Shown here one piece after another: positions 42,863 through 50,827 of a DNA stretch of 57,873 nt (position 1 is the first letter of the stretch; each line of letters begins with the position of its first letter). The notes under the pieces were generated by a model, which saw only the letters and a program-made list of their open reading frames with translations, was not told where the DNA came from and did no database searches. The stretch is from positions 1-57,873 of the forward strand of contig CAZSNT010000044.1 in assembly GCA_964607765.1 (NCBI GenBank), given 5' to 3'. The translations under genes and the position numbers were made by a program. Source of the DNA: CAZSNT01 sp964607765 (lineage in GTDB: Bacteria; Verrucomicrobiota; Lentisphaeria; Oligosphaerales; JABHEG01).

Positions 42863-45607
42863 CTAACGTTCGAGCGGGATACCGTGCGGGTGTTTCTTGC
42901 GCCATTCCTTGAACTTCTCACCCTCGCTGGCGGGGATCTTGACCATTGACACGTTGTCGAAGAAGTACTCGCCGGGTGGCCAGAAAGCGTACATTTCCAG
43001 CAGGACCATTTCGACGTGGTGCTTGCGTTCCAGGTGCACGACTCCCCGGTACCGGTGCCACTTGCCCTTGGCGTTGGGCGGGAGTTTTGCCACGAACCTG
43101 CGCTTGAAGGACATCATGTAATCGCCGTCGCGCGGTTGATGCCGCTCCTGTCCCACGCCGCCCCACTCGGTCAAGGAGAACCGGGGGCCTTGCGGGTCCG
43201 GCTTGAAGAAAATGATATCCTTGCCGAACATGGGTGAGTCTTCGGCGTCGCAGCGCCAGTAGCCCTTGAGGAAGATGAACGGCTCACCGCTGTTGCACTT
43301 GAGGTCGTACTCGATGCGGTACCAGGCATCTTCTTCGACCGGGATCCCATAGCTGTAAACCGCTACCCCTACCGTACCGCCGACAGTGTTGTACTTCGCA
43401 CCGGACGTGATTGTCTTCTTCTTGCCCGGCACCGGGTTCTTCATGTGCTCTTCCCACTCCTTGCGATACACATCCGTGTCGAGGCGCAGACCTTTGCCTT
43501 TGGCGCCCACGTTCTCCCAGAAAATCGTCAGGTGATCGGGCGCGGTCCAGTGCAGCGGTCGTCCGTCCTTGCCCTGCTCGAAGCCACCGTTCGGCACCAG
43601 ATTCCCCGTCGTTTTCGGCGCGGCGCGGTAGCGGTCGAGCTGCCCGCTCTTGTCGCTCCCCTCCTGCCGGCGCCGCAGGGCCAGGCGTTGCTTACGTTTG
43701 ACCTCGGCGTGCTCTTCGTAGCCCGGAGTAAGCAGCGCATTGGCGTAACCGACAGCTGCGTCCGCCCACCGTTCAGTCGCCATGGCTTCGTCAGCGGCAG
43801 TTACTGCACGCTCGAACTCCGCGTTGCGCTGTGCTGCCAGCACGGCACGATCCGTCTCAGCCAGGAGCTTTGCCGCGGCATGCCATGTCCGCACTGCAGC
43901 GGGCCAATCCTGGGCCTGGTCAAGCTGTCGCGCCTGGGCAGCCAGTTCCTCGATCCCTTCCCACGCGCCCGGCGCTCCTTCGCGCAACGCTGCGGCGTCG
44001 GCCTCCTTCAACTTCTTCTCGAACGTGACTCGGGCCGTTGCGGCGAGGTCGGCGCCCTTGGTGTGAGCCTGCGCCAGAACGAACAGCTTCCGCGCTTCCT
44101 TCCAGTGCTTTTCGGCGTCGTCGAACACCCCTGCCTCGAACGCGGCAACCGCCTTGTTTTCCAAGTCCTTCGCCTGCGTCCACGTTTCGGTGGCGGCGTC
44201 TGCGGCTTCGGCGACCCAGGCTTGCTTGCGTGCCTCCTGGACCGTGGTGCGCAGCGGCGCGACCTGCCGCCGCCGGGCGTCCAATTGCGTCAGTGCCTGG
44301 CAGGCGGCCAACGCCTTGCGATAGCCATCGAGGGCATCCTGGTAGCGGTGCGTCTGGAACGCCTTGTCCGCGGCCTTCAGCACAGACCACGCCCTGTTGA
44401 GGGCGGCATCGAAGCCTTGACCCGCGTCGAACTTCTCCACACGTGCCCACGCTGCCGCTGCGGCGCGCTTCTGTTCTGTGACGGTCGTGGGGTCCAGCGC
44501 CAGCTCGATCTGCTTGAGAAGGGCTGCCGCTGCGGCGCTGCCGGGATCCAACTCGAGCGCGCGTCGGGCTGCCTCGCCGGCCGTCTCGTAGTCGAGCAAC
44601 TCGAGGGCCGCCCCGGCTGCGGACACGAGCCCGTCGGCGCGCTGCTTGCGGTCGGCCGCGTCACGTTCCGCCTGGGCTTCCGCACTCAACGCTGCCGCCC
44701 TGCCGTCGCCGGGGTCGGCGCGCTCCCGCAGCTTCAAAGCGATCGGCACGGCTGCAAGCGCCAGGATCACGACTGCAGCAAGCACGGGGACGAGCAGGCT
44801 TCGCTTTCTCTTCGCGGAACTGGCCGCGAGTTCATCGATGTGCTCCATCAGCTGGCTCGCGCGTTGGAAGCGGGCCGCGGGATCGGGATGCAGGCACTGC
44901 CCCATAATGTTGTCCCACAGCGGGTTCAACCCGAAGTCGGACGGCGGCGGGCTGCCTGTCGCGAAAGGCTCGCCGGTGAGCATGTGGTAGATCAAGGCGC
45001 CGAGCGAGTAGATGTCCGTGCCAGGAGCAAGCGGCGCTCCGCGCAGGCGTTCCGGACTCACGCAGTCGGCCGCGTCGCAGTACTCGTCGCCCACAAGCTC
45101 CGCCAGACCCATGCCCGCGACCTTGACCCGTTCGTGGTGAGTGACAATGACTTCGTCGGGCGTGAGGCGCCCGTGTACGATGCTCCGGCCGGGATTCGTA
45201 TGCGCGTGCTCCAACGCGGCAGACAGTTGCCGGATCATGTCCCGGACACGTGTCTCGGGAAGGGGGCCCGCCTCGAGCAGCTGGCGCAACGTGCGTGGTG
45301 TCCCGCTCTCGCCAGCGTGGGAGTCTGCGGCAATGTAGACCAGCCCGAACTCCTCGCCGATGTCGTGTGTGCGGACAATGTGCGGGTGTTGCAGTTCCGT
45401 CAGCTCCGGGCCCAGGCTGGCGAGTCGGTTCTGAAAGGCCGGGTCGGCAACAAGCTGCTTGGGAAACAGGCGGAACACGCAATCGCGCTGTGTCTGGGAG
45501 CTTTTTGCCAGGTACACCTCGCCTGCGCTGTCGCATCGCAAAGGCCGGCCGATGCGGTAATGGCCGATGAAGAACCCGGGGTTGAGGGAAAAACCGCCGT
45601 CTGCCAT
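42863..45607 (-). CDS. Membrane receptor pseudokinase with C-terminal beta-sandwich domain
   Basis: 914 residues. Residues 12-260 follow the Ser/Thr kinase fold, but the catalytic set is lost: the VAIK lysine is R46 (VFRLF), HRD is H145-G-R147 (VHGRLTPDEV), and DFG is A164-G-M-G. The glycine loop is also degenerate, while the C-lobe (DIYSLGALIYHMLTGE) is well kept. One membrane helix lies at about 270-292, then a long Ala/Glu-rich helical region (about 300-650) and from N669 a beta-rich domain (NLVPNGGFEQG to WPPGEYFFDNVSM) resembling carbohydrate-binding modules. The same domain makes up the upstream gene 16 bases away. Start at 45607 fits the kinase N-terminus. Probably a binding or scaffold receptor. 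Confidence 0.85.
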   Translation of the reverse strand: MADGGFSLNPGFFIGHYRIGRPLRCDSAGEVYLAKSSQTQRDCVFRLFPKQLVADPAFQNRLASLGPELTELQHPHIVRTHDIGEEFGLVYIAADSHAGESGTPRTLRQLLEAGPLPETRVRDMIRQLSAALEHAHTNPGRSIVHGRLTPDEVIVTHHERVKVAGMGLAELVGDEYCDAADCVSPERLRGAPLAPGTDIYSLGALIYHMLTGEPFATGSPPPSDFGLNPLWDNIMGQCLHPDPAARFQRASQLMEHIDELAASSAKRKRSLLVPVLAAVVILALAAVPIALKLRERADPGDGRAAALSAEAQAERDAADRKQRADGLVSAAGAALELLDYETAGEAARRALELDPGSAAAAALLKQIELALDPTTVTEQKRAAAAAWARVEKFDAGQGFDAALNRAWSVLKAADKAFQTHRYQDALDGYRKALAACQALTQLDARRRQVAPLRTTVQEARKQAWVAEAADAATETWTQAKDLENKAVAAFEAGVFDDAEKHWKEARKLFVLAQAHTKGADLAATARVTFEKKLKEADAAALREGAPGAWEGIEELAAQARQLDQAQDWPAAVRTWHAAAKLLAETDRAVLAAQRNAEFERAVTAADEAMATERWADAAVGYANALLTPGYEEHAEVKRKQRLALRRRQEGSDKSGQLDRYRAAPKTTGNLVPNGGFEQGKDGRPLHWTAPDHLTIFWENVGAKGKGLRLDTDVYRKEWEEHMKNPVPGKKKTITSGAKYNTVGGTVGVAVYSYGIPVEEDAWYRIEYDLKCNSGEPFIFLKGYWRCDAEDSPMFGKDIIFFKPDPQGPRFSLTEWGGVGQERHQPRDGDYMMSFKRRFVAKLPPNAKGKWHRYRGVVHLERKHHVEMVLLEMYAFWPPGEYFFDNVSMVKIPASEGEKFKEWRKKHPHGIPLER

Positions 45608-45623
45608 GGCTGACGTGTTCCTG

Positions 45624-46481
45624 TTATGGTCGTTTTGGACTGGGCTGGCGCTGCCTGCTGTGACGGGTGCGGCTGCGCTGCTGCGGGCCGCGGTCTTTGT
45701 GCCCCCTGAACTTCGCGGCACGGTACTCGTCTTCAGTGCAGCGACGCAGCGAGATGTTGTCGAACAGGTAGTCTCCGAGCGGCCACATGGCGTAAGGCTT
45801 GAGCAGCAGCACGTCCGGCCTGTATTTCTTCATGGACGGCAGCTTCAGCCCCATGGCGAAGTGCTGCCACTTGCCCGGTTGCTCGAGGCCGCAGATTAGG
45901 TGGCTGCGGAACACCTGCAGGTAATCGCCGTCCTTCGCCTCGCGCTGCTTGCTGCCAAATACCTCCGAGTATGCCGGGCCGCCCGCGTGCGGCACGTGGA
46001 AGTAGGAGCTGCTGCCGTCGTCCTTACCAGGAGTGAACTTCTGGTAGCCGCGGATGAAAACCTGCGGATAGAACAGCCGTGTGGATTTTGGGCCCATAAC
46101 GTCGGCTTCGATGATGAAATACCTGTCGTCAGGCTTCACCGGAATCGGGGCACTGAACACCCAGACCCCTTCATGGGCGCCGACAGTCGAATACTGGCCG
46201 CCTTTGCGGCGCCCGGCGAACGCCTCGGGGTTCTCCTCGAACGCTTTCTTGTCGACCTGCAGCACGGTCGGGTCGAAACGCAGGCAGCGGCCCGGGTTGC
46301 CCTTGGCGGCCCAGAACGTGGTCAGGCCGTCGATCTTGCTCCACTGCGACGGTTGCTTGCCCTTACCCGCCTCGAACCGACCGTTCTTGACAAGCTCCTC
46401 TGCACCTTCGCTCATCGCGGCCGCCGGAAGCAGCACGAGAGCCAGGAACAGGCCTCCACGGCATGCACGCATCACAAGCAT
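45624..46481 (-). CDS. Secreted carbohydrate-binding-module-like protein
   Basis: 285 residues. A signal peptide (RACRGGLFLALVLLPAAAMS) precedes a single beta-rich domain from ELVKNGRFEAG through PLGDYLFDNISL, which aligns by eye with the C-terminal domain of the pseudokinase (NLVPNGGFEQG to PPGEYFFDNVSM). The layout, starting with N-G-x-F-E and ending with DNISL/DNVSM, is that of CBM4/9/22-like modules. The last about 45 residues are Arg/Gln/Pro-rich. It lies 16 bases upstream of the pseudokinase gene on the same strand and is likely co-expressed. Ligand unknown. Confidence 0.72.
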   Translation of the reverse strand: MLVMRACRGGLFLALVLLPAAAMSEGAEELVKNGRFEAGKGKQPSQWSKIDGLTTFWAAKGNPGRCLRFDPTVLQVDKKAFEENPEAFAGRRKGGQYSTVGAHEGVWVFSAPIPVKPDDRYFIIEADVMGPKSTRLFYPQVFIRGYQKFTPGKDDGSSSYFHVPHAGGPAYSEVFGSKQREAKDGDYLQVFRSHLICGLEQPGKWQHFAMGLKLPSMKKYRPDVLLLKPYAMWPLGDYLFDNISLRRCTEDEYRAAKFRGHKDRGPQQRSRTRHSRQRQPSPKRP

Positions 46482-46627
46482 GTCACAGCTCCTTGATCTG
46501 AATCAGCGTCATCACTGAATTCTACTTTACTGTGACTGGGGTTTGTGCGCAACGAATGGTCTGCGCCACTGGCGCTTGCGGGGGGAACTGTTATTTTGTA
46601 GGAAACCGCGGAGCAGAGCGCACCGCG

Positions 46628-47275
46628 ATGCCGCCAGACAGGACAGCAGGTGATGGTTTGAGCTCGACAGGACCAAATCTGGTCGAAGAACGCGTGGCGA
46701 GCGTTCTGCTCTCGGAAGACGAGGTTCAAGCACGTGTTCGGGAACTGGGGCAGGCGATCTCGCGCGATTTTGCAGACAGCGACACCTTGTTCCTGGTCGG
46801 TGTGTTGAAAGGCGCTTTCGTGTTCATGTCCGACCTGGGTCGCGAGATCTCGCGAGCCGGCGGGCCGGCCGTGCGTTACGAGTTCGTCAGGGCAAGCACT
46901 TACGGTTCGGACGTGAAAGCGTCAGGCGAGGTCACCCGGAACGTTGCCCTCGATGGCATTCCCGAGCAGATAGAGGGGCAGGATGTGCTGCTGGTCGAGG
47001 ACATTCTCGACCAAGGCTTCACATTGGCGCATATCCGCAAGGCTCTGCTGAACGAAGGCAAAGCGCGTTCCGTGAAGCTGTGCGTGCTGCTCAATAAAGT
47101 TCTGAATGCGCCAACCCCGCAGGTTGCCCGGCAACGGGCGTGCCTGCAGTTGGACTACCAGGGGTTCACGGTCGGGGACCGCTGGGTTGCGGGGTACGGG
47201 TTGGACGCCGCGGAGGATTTCCGCGAGCTGCCCTACATCGCCGTTGTGAGGGAAGAGTACTACGTGGGGACTTGA
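46628..47275 (+). CDS. hpt: Hypoxanthine (or hypoxanthine-guanine) phosphoribosyltransferase
   Basis: 215 residues. Type I phosphoribosyltransferase for purine salvage, joining hypoxanthine (and perhaps guanine) to PRPP. Markers: LFLVGVLKGAFVFMSDLGREI, YEFVRASTYGSDVKASGEV, the PRPP motif VLLVEDILDQGFTL, and WVAGYGLDAAEDFRELPYIAVV near the end. The PRPP loop reads DQGFT where most family members have DTGxT. The ATG at 46628 is the likely start, though no strong ribosome site is close; TTG 46658 is an alternative. Confidence 0.92.
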   Translation: MPPDRTAGDGLSSTGPNLVEERVASVLLSEDEVQARVRELGQAISRDFADSDTLFLVGVLKGAFVFMSDLGREISRAGGPAVRYEFVRASTYGSDVKASGEVTRNVALDGIPEQIEGQDVLLVEDILDQGFTLAHIRKALLNEGKARSVKLCVLLNKVLNAPTPQVARQRACLQLDYQGFTVGDRWVAGYGLDAAEDFRELPYIAVVREEYYVGT

Positions 47276-47333
47276 ATCGTCCAGTGATCGATGCTGTTCG
47301 ATCACCCGACGTTCCGGCTTCAGTCATTCCGAT

Positions 47334-48308
47334 ATGCCACCAGTAGACATCGACAGACGAGTCACTCCCGAAGTCCTGACTCTTGGCGCTGACAGCTATA
47401 TAGCCGTCATCCAGGACAAGATGGGCAAGGTGTTGTGTGCGAAGCAGATTCGCAGCGGCCTCGGGCTTCTCCTCGAACGGAACGCGTCCCGGGCCGCGGC
47501 CTTGGAACGGCGGGGCCGCAAAGATGCGAAGCGCAACCGCGTGCGCGGCGTGATTCCGTACCGCGACAAGGTCAGACGCCTGCTGAGCGAGTACAACGTG
47601 GGGTTGCGCCTCTACGCTCCGGGCGGACCGACCGTACGCATGTATGATCTGCGCGAGGTACGCTGGCCGGGCTCGAAGCTCGGCTTCCGCATCGGTTATG
47701 ACTTGGTCATGCAGTTCATCCGCGGCCGTGACCTCGGCGACAAGAAGTACGCCAGAGCTCTGCCCGTCGAACGCAAAGTCGACTACCTGTTCCAGACCGT
47801 CGCCGCAATCCGGTACATGCATCAACGCGGCTTTGTCCATCTGGACCTGAAACCGTCGAATATCATGGTGACTACTGACGATCGCGTGAAGCTGATTGAC
47901 TTCGGTGTCAGCGTCGGCATCAACGAGGAGCTTGGTGCCATGAAAGGCACTCAGGGCTACATGGCCCCGGAGCAGCTTCTTCACGGTCGGGTTGACGAGA
48001 GCACAGACATCTTCGGGCTGGGCGTGACGTTCAATGTCGTCTTTGGCGGCGCGCCGCTGCGGCAGGAGGTGCGCGAGATTTCCGCCAGCGAGCGGCAGCG
48101 ACTGGCGACTTCCAACGTCAGCCACGCCAAACCCCTCATCTCCGTGGCCAGCGAGGCGCGGAAGATTCCCGCGCTTGCCGAACTGCTCGAGACCTGCACG
48201 ATCCCGCGTCGTGACGCACGCCCGGAGAACACGACCGTGCTGCTGAACTGGATCCGGCAGATCGCCGATATGGAAGGCTTCACGCTGATTGAGCCGTTCT
48301 CCGCCTAG
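47334..48308 (+). CDS. Small soluble Ser/Thr-type protein kinase
   Basis: 324 residues with no membrane segment or zinc ribbon. Catalytic residues appear intact: K37 in LCAKQI, HLDLKPSN at 169-176 (HRD arginine replaced by leucine), and DFG at 189-191, followed by GTQGYMAPEQ. The N-lobe is unusual: no clear glycine-rich loop, and a basic stretch (residues 48-75) rich in Arg/Lys is inserted before the region of helix C. It follows hpt by 58 bases on the same strand. A non-RD kinase of this size may act on soluble targets; no substrate is evident. Confidence 0.82.
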   Translation: MPPVDIDRRVTPEVLTLGADSYIAVIQDKMGKVLCAKQIRSGLGLLLERNASRAAALERRGRKDAKRNRVRGVIPYRDKVRRLLSEYNVGLRLYAPGGPTVRMYDLREVRWPGSKLGFRIGYDLVMQFIRGRDLGDKKYARALPVERKVDYLFQTVAAIRYMHQRGFVHLDLKPSNIMVTTDDRVKLIDFGVSVGINEELGAMKGTQGYMAPEQLLHGRVDESTDIFGLGVTFNVVFGGAPLRQEVREISASERQRLATSNVSHAKPLISVASEARKIPALAELLETCTIPRRDARPENTTVLLNWIRQIADMEGFTLIEPFSA

Positions 48309-48342
48309 GAGCCCGTCGGCGCTGTCAAGCGGCAGAACGACC

Positions 48343-48365
48343 CCCACGGCCTCTCGCGCCGTGGG
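48343..48365. terminator. Hairpin terminator between convergent genes
   Basis: A perfect 8-bp stem (CCCACGGC 48343-48350 with GCCGTGGG 48358-48365) and 7-base loop sits in the 96-base gap between the convergent kinase and MFS genes. No T-run follows on either side, so it is either a bidirectional weak terminator or an RNA end-protecting hairpin. Confidence 0.55.
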
Positions 48366-48404
48366 TGAGCGAGATTGGTCCCGCGCGCAACGGCTTCCAG
48401 GCCC

Positions 48405-49673
48405 TCAACCTCGGTTCGGTTCTGCCTTCCTCGGCTCGTGCACGCAGAACACCATCATCAGCAGCGACGGCACGGCACACAGGAATGCTGCGCCAAAAAC
48501 CGCCTGGTACCCCCATGGATGGTAGGTGGCCAGAAGGCCGCCGAGAGCAGGCCCCAGCACGTAAGCGGGACAGACCGCGGCGCTGCTCAGAGCAATGAAT
48601 GTGGTCTTGTCGGCAGTTGGGCAGTATTCGATCGTCAGGCTGTGCATGCCCACAACGGCCATGGACGCACGCATGCCGAACAGCAGGAACACGCCGTGAT
48701 ACAGCACCGGGCTTGGCGCGACCAGAGCCAGCAGCGCCGCTGCCATGTCCGCCGCCGGAACAAGAACCGAGATCAGCTTGAAGCCGAACCGGTCTCCCAG
48801 TCGCCCCGCAACCAGCGAGCCGATGCTCTTGCCTATCAACATGACGGCGCCGAAGCGCCCGGCAGCTGCCGTGTCGAGAGAGAACCGATTGAGCCCCGCC
48901 ACCGTGTAATAGGCAGCCGCCATCAGACTGAGCGTGCCGATGCAGCGCGCGGCCAGGAACCACCCGAACCCCGGCGCGTGACGCATGGCAGCGAACACGT
49001 CCCGGATAAACGACGCCGTGTGGTCCTGTGCTACACTGGGCAGCCGCGGCTCGCGCAGCCAGATGAAGCTCGTGATCCCCCCCGCCAACAGCACGCCGGC
49101 CGCCACAAACAGCAGCGCGAAGTTGCTGGGAAACGCGTGCCGAGCCAGAACGCGCGCAGCCCACATCGATCCCACCGTGCCCGACAGAGAGCCCAGCAGG
49201 AAGACCAGCCCGAACGCCCTGCCGCGTCGCTGCGCCGGGAAGAGCTTGGCCATGACATTGATCCACATGGGCATGGCGAAGCTGATCGAGAGTCCGAACA
49301 GCGCCACCCACACAAAGGCCGCCGCAATCACCACGCCGCGCCGCGAATCCGCGTAGGTCCAGGCAACCCACGCGAGCGGGAACAACGCCAGGCAGCCGGG
49401 GTAGTGAACCGCCGTGAATACGAACTTCTTGAGCGGCAGGTTTCTGGTCAGCTTTGCGGTCAGCAGCTGCGGCGCGGTGAGGAACGCCCGGAACACGGCG
49501 GGCACGAGCCCGATCAACATGGCGGAGGCGCCCAGCCGATCAAGGAACGCCGGCAGGATTGTCTCGATCGAAACGAGCGCCGCGGCAAATCCCCAGACGC
49601 CTTCCACGCCCGCGATCATCGCGTAGTTCCAGCCGTAGTCACGCTCTATCTGTTGGGCGTATTCGTCATGCAT
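48405..49673 (-). CDS. Major facilitator superfamily transporter
   Basis: 422 residues, about 12 hydrophobic segments. The loop between helices 2 and 3 carries KLTRNLPLKKFVF, and after helix 6 a cytoplasmic loop REPRLPSVAQDHTASF divides the two halves. Sequence such as FPAQRRGRAFGLVFLLGSLSGTVGSMWAARVL is typical of MFS transport proteins, but substrate class cannot be read. The start MHDEYAQQIERDYGWNYAM lacks an obvious ribosome-binding site. It lies 17 bases after the end of the secreted protein gene upstream. Confidence 0.82.
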   Translation of the reverse strand: MHDEYAQQIERDYGWNYAMIAGVEGVWGFAAALVSIETILPAFLDRLGASAMLIGLVPAVFRAFLTAPQLLTAKLTRNLPLKKFVFTAVHYPGCLALFPLAWVAWTYADSRRGVVIAAAFVWVALFGLSISFAMPMWINVMAKLFPAQRRGRAFGLVFLLGSLSGTVGSMWAARVLARHAFPSNFALLFVAAGVLLAGGITSFIWLREPRLPSVAQDHTASFIRDVFAAMRHAPGFGWFLAARCIGTLSLMAAAYYTVAGLNRFSLDTAAAGRFGAVMLIGKSIGSLVAGRLGDRFGFKLISVLVPAADMAAALLALVAPSPVLYHGVFLLFGMRASMAVVGMHSLTIEYCPTADKTTFIALSSAAVCPAYVLGPALGGLLATYHPWGYQAVFGAAFLCAVPSLLMMVFCVHEPRKAEPNRG

Positions 49674-49690
49674 GAAGGCAGGAATGGGGA

Positions 49691-50827
49691 TCAGTCCTTG
49701 GCGACCCAGACTTCTGCAGCAGCGGTGGGGCTGGAGCCGCCGACGAACTTGCCTTCACCATTCAGAAGCACGACGTGTGCGTCTGACAGATCGTGAACCG
49801 CTTGCGTTCCCTCGCAGCGGAACGCCCAGAACTTCTGCAGACCCTCCGCCAGCTGGAAGCGCACGTCGAAGTCTTGTTCGAGGAAGGTCGGGTTCATCGT
49901 CACGTAGAGAACGGCGTAAGGGCCCTGCTGTTTGGCGTGAATCTTGTCTGCAATCTTGCCGCCTACACGCCGGTGTTGGACCTCCAGCCACTGCCCGAAC
50001 GCCGTGATTGTCGACTTCAGTGACTCAGGTGTCTTGGCAGGGCGCGGGTCGTAGCGCAGCTTCGTGCGCGGCCGCACCGGCGGCGGTGCGGGCGGCGGCG
50101 TTGCCGTGCCGCCGACCTCAGGGGGCGCTGTTGCCGCGACCGTCACAGCAGGATCCGGCGCCGCTGCCGCCTGTGCCTGTTTCCGCTCCTCGTCCTGCCG
50201 TCTGCGCAGTTCACGCAGCGCGAGGCGCTGTGCCGTGCGTTCCGGGAACAGGCGCGGGATATACTGCGGATGAACTTGGTTGATCGCGTACGTCATGACG
50301 CCGTACTTCAGTACCAGGCTGATCTTGCCCGGGCTGACGTCGCGAAGCTTGCCTTCCACACTGCTCCCGTTGCGCAGTCGGATCTTGTACGCCTTGCCCG
50401 GCTGCGGGCGGCGCATCTGTTTCAGAGCCGTTTCGTAGAGCTTCTCGTACTCGAGCTCCAAAGCGGTCTTCGCAGGCGGCCCGGCCGGTGGTCTCTCGTT
50501 CGGCCGCCCGGCTGGTTCGGCAGCGGGCGTGCGGGCCGCTTCGCCCGGCGCCGCGTTCCCCGCGGCGCCGGCGGGTTCGGGGAGCAGTTCGTCGGCCATG
50601 CCGGGCGGCGGCGGCAGCTTGACCCCGTGCGCTGCACCCTTGCCTGCATCGCCGTCCGGCGCTCTCCCCCCCACTGGCGGCTTCTCGGTCAGCCGCGTGA
50701 TCCAGCCTTTGTGCGGCCCGGCAACGTGCAGCACGGCTCCAGCGGCTACGGCGAGCACTAGCAGGACCGGCAGCGGGCCGAGCCCTTTCCGTTTGCGTTG
50801 TTGCGTTTGGTTCACTGATTCAGCCAT
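49691..50827 (-). CDS. Membrane-anchored protein with Pro/Ala-rich linkers and a small beta-barrel-like segment
   Basis: 378 residues. A basic N-terminus (RKRKGLG) and one membrane helix (PLPVLLVLAVAAGAVLHVAG) place the rest outside the cytoplasm. Two Pro/Ala-rich low-complexity stretches flank a segment GKAYKIRLRNGSSVEGKLRDVSPGKISLVLKYGVMTYAINQVHP, patterned like an Sm-like or SH3-like small barrel. The C-terminal part (about 265-378) is globular and unrecognised. The start at 50827 overlaps the end of the YihY gene by eight bases, so the two are coupled. Confidence 0.6.
   Translation of the reverse strand: MAESVNQTQQRKRKGLGPLPVLLVLAVAAGAVLHVAGPHKGWITRLTEKPPVGGRAPDGDAGKGAAHGVKLPPPPGMADELLPEPAGAAGNAAPGEAARTPAAEPAGRPNERPPAGPPAKTALELEYEKLYETALKQMRRPQPGKAYKIRLRNGSSVEGKLRDVSPGKISLVLKYGVMTYAINQVHPQYIPRLFPERTAQRLALRELRRRQDEERKQAQAAAAPDPAVTVAATAPPEVGGTATPPPAPPPVRPRTKLRYDPRPAKTPESLKSTITAFGQWLEVQHRRVGGKIADKIHAKQQGPYAVLYVTMNPTFLEQDFDVRFQLAEGLQKFWAFRCEGTQAVHDLSDAHVVLLNGEGKFVGGSSPTAAAEVWVAKD

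Noticed and set aside
43445..45613. Open frame of 722 codons on the plus strand
   Set aside because: Antisense shadow of the pseudokinase gene, which has recognisable domains in the opposite frame; no ribosome site or motif supports it.
46493..46521. Candidate promoter TTGATC followed by TGAATT upstream of hpt
   Set aside because: The -10 match is only three of six bases; not convincing.
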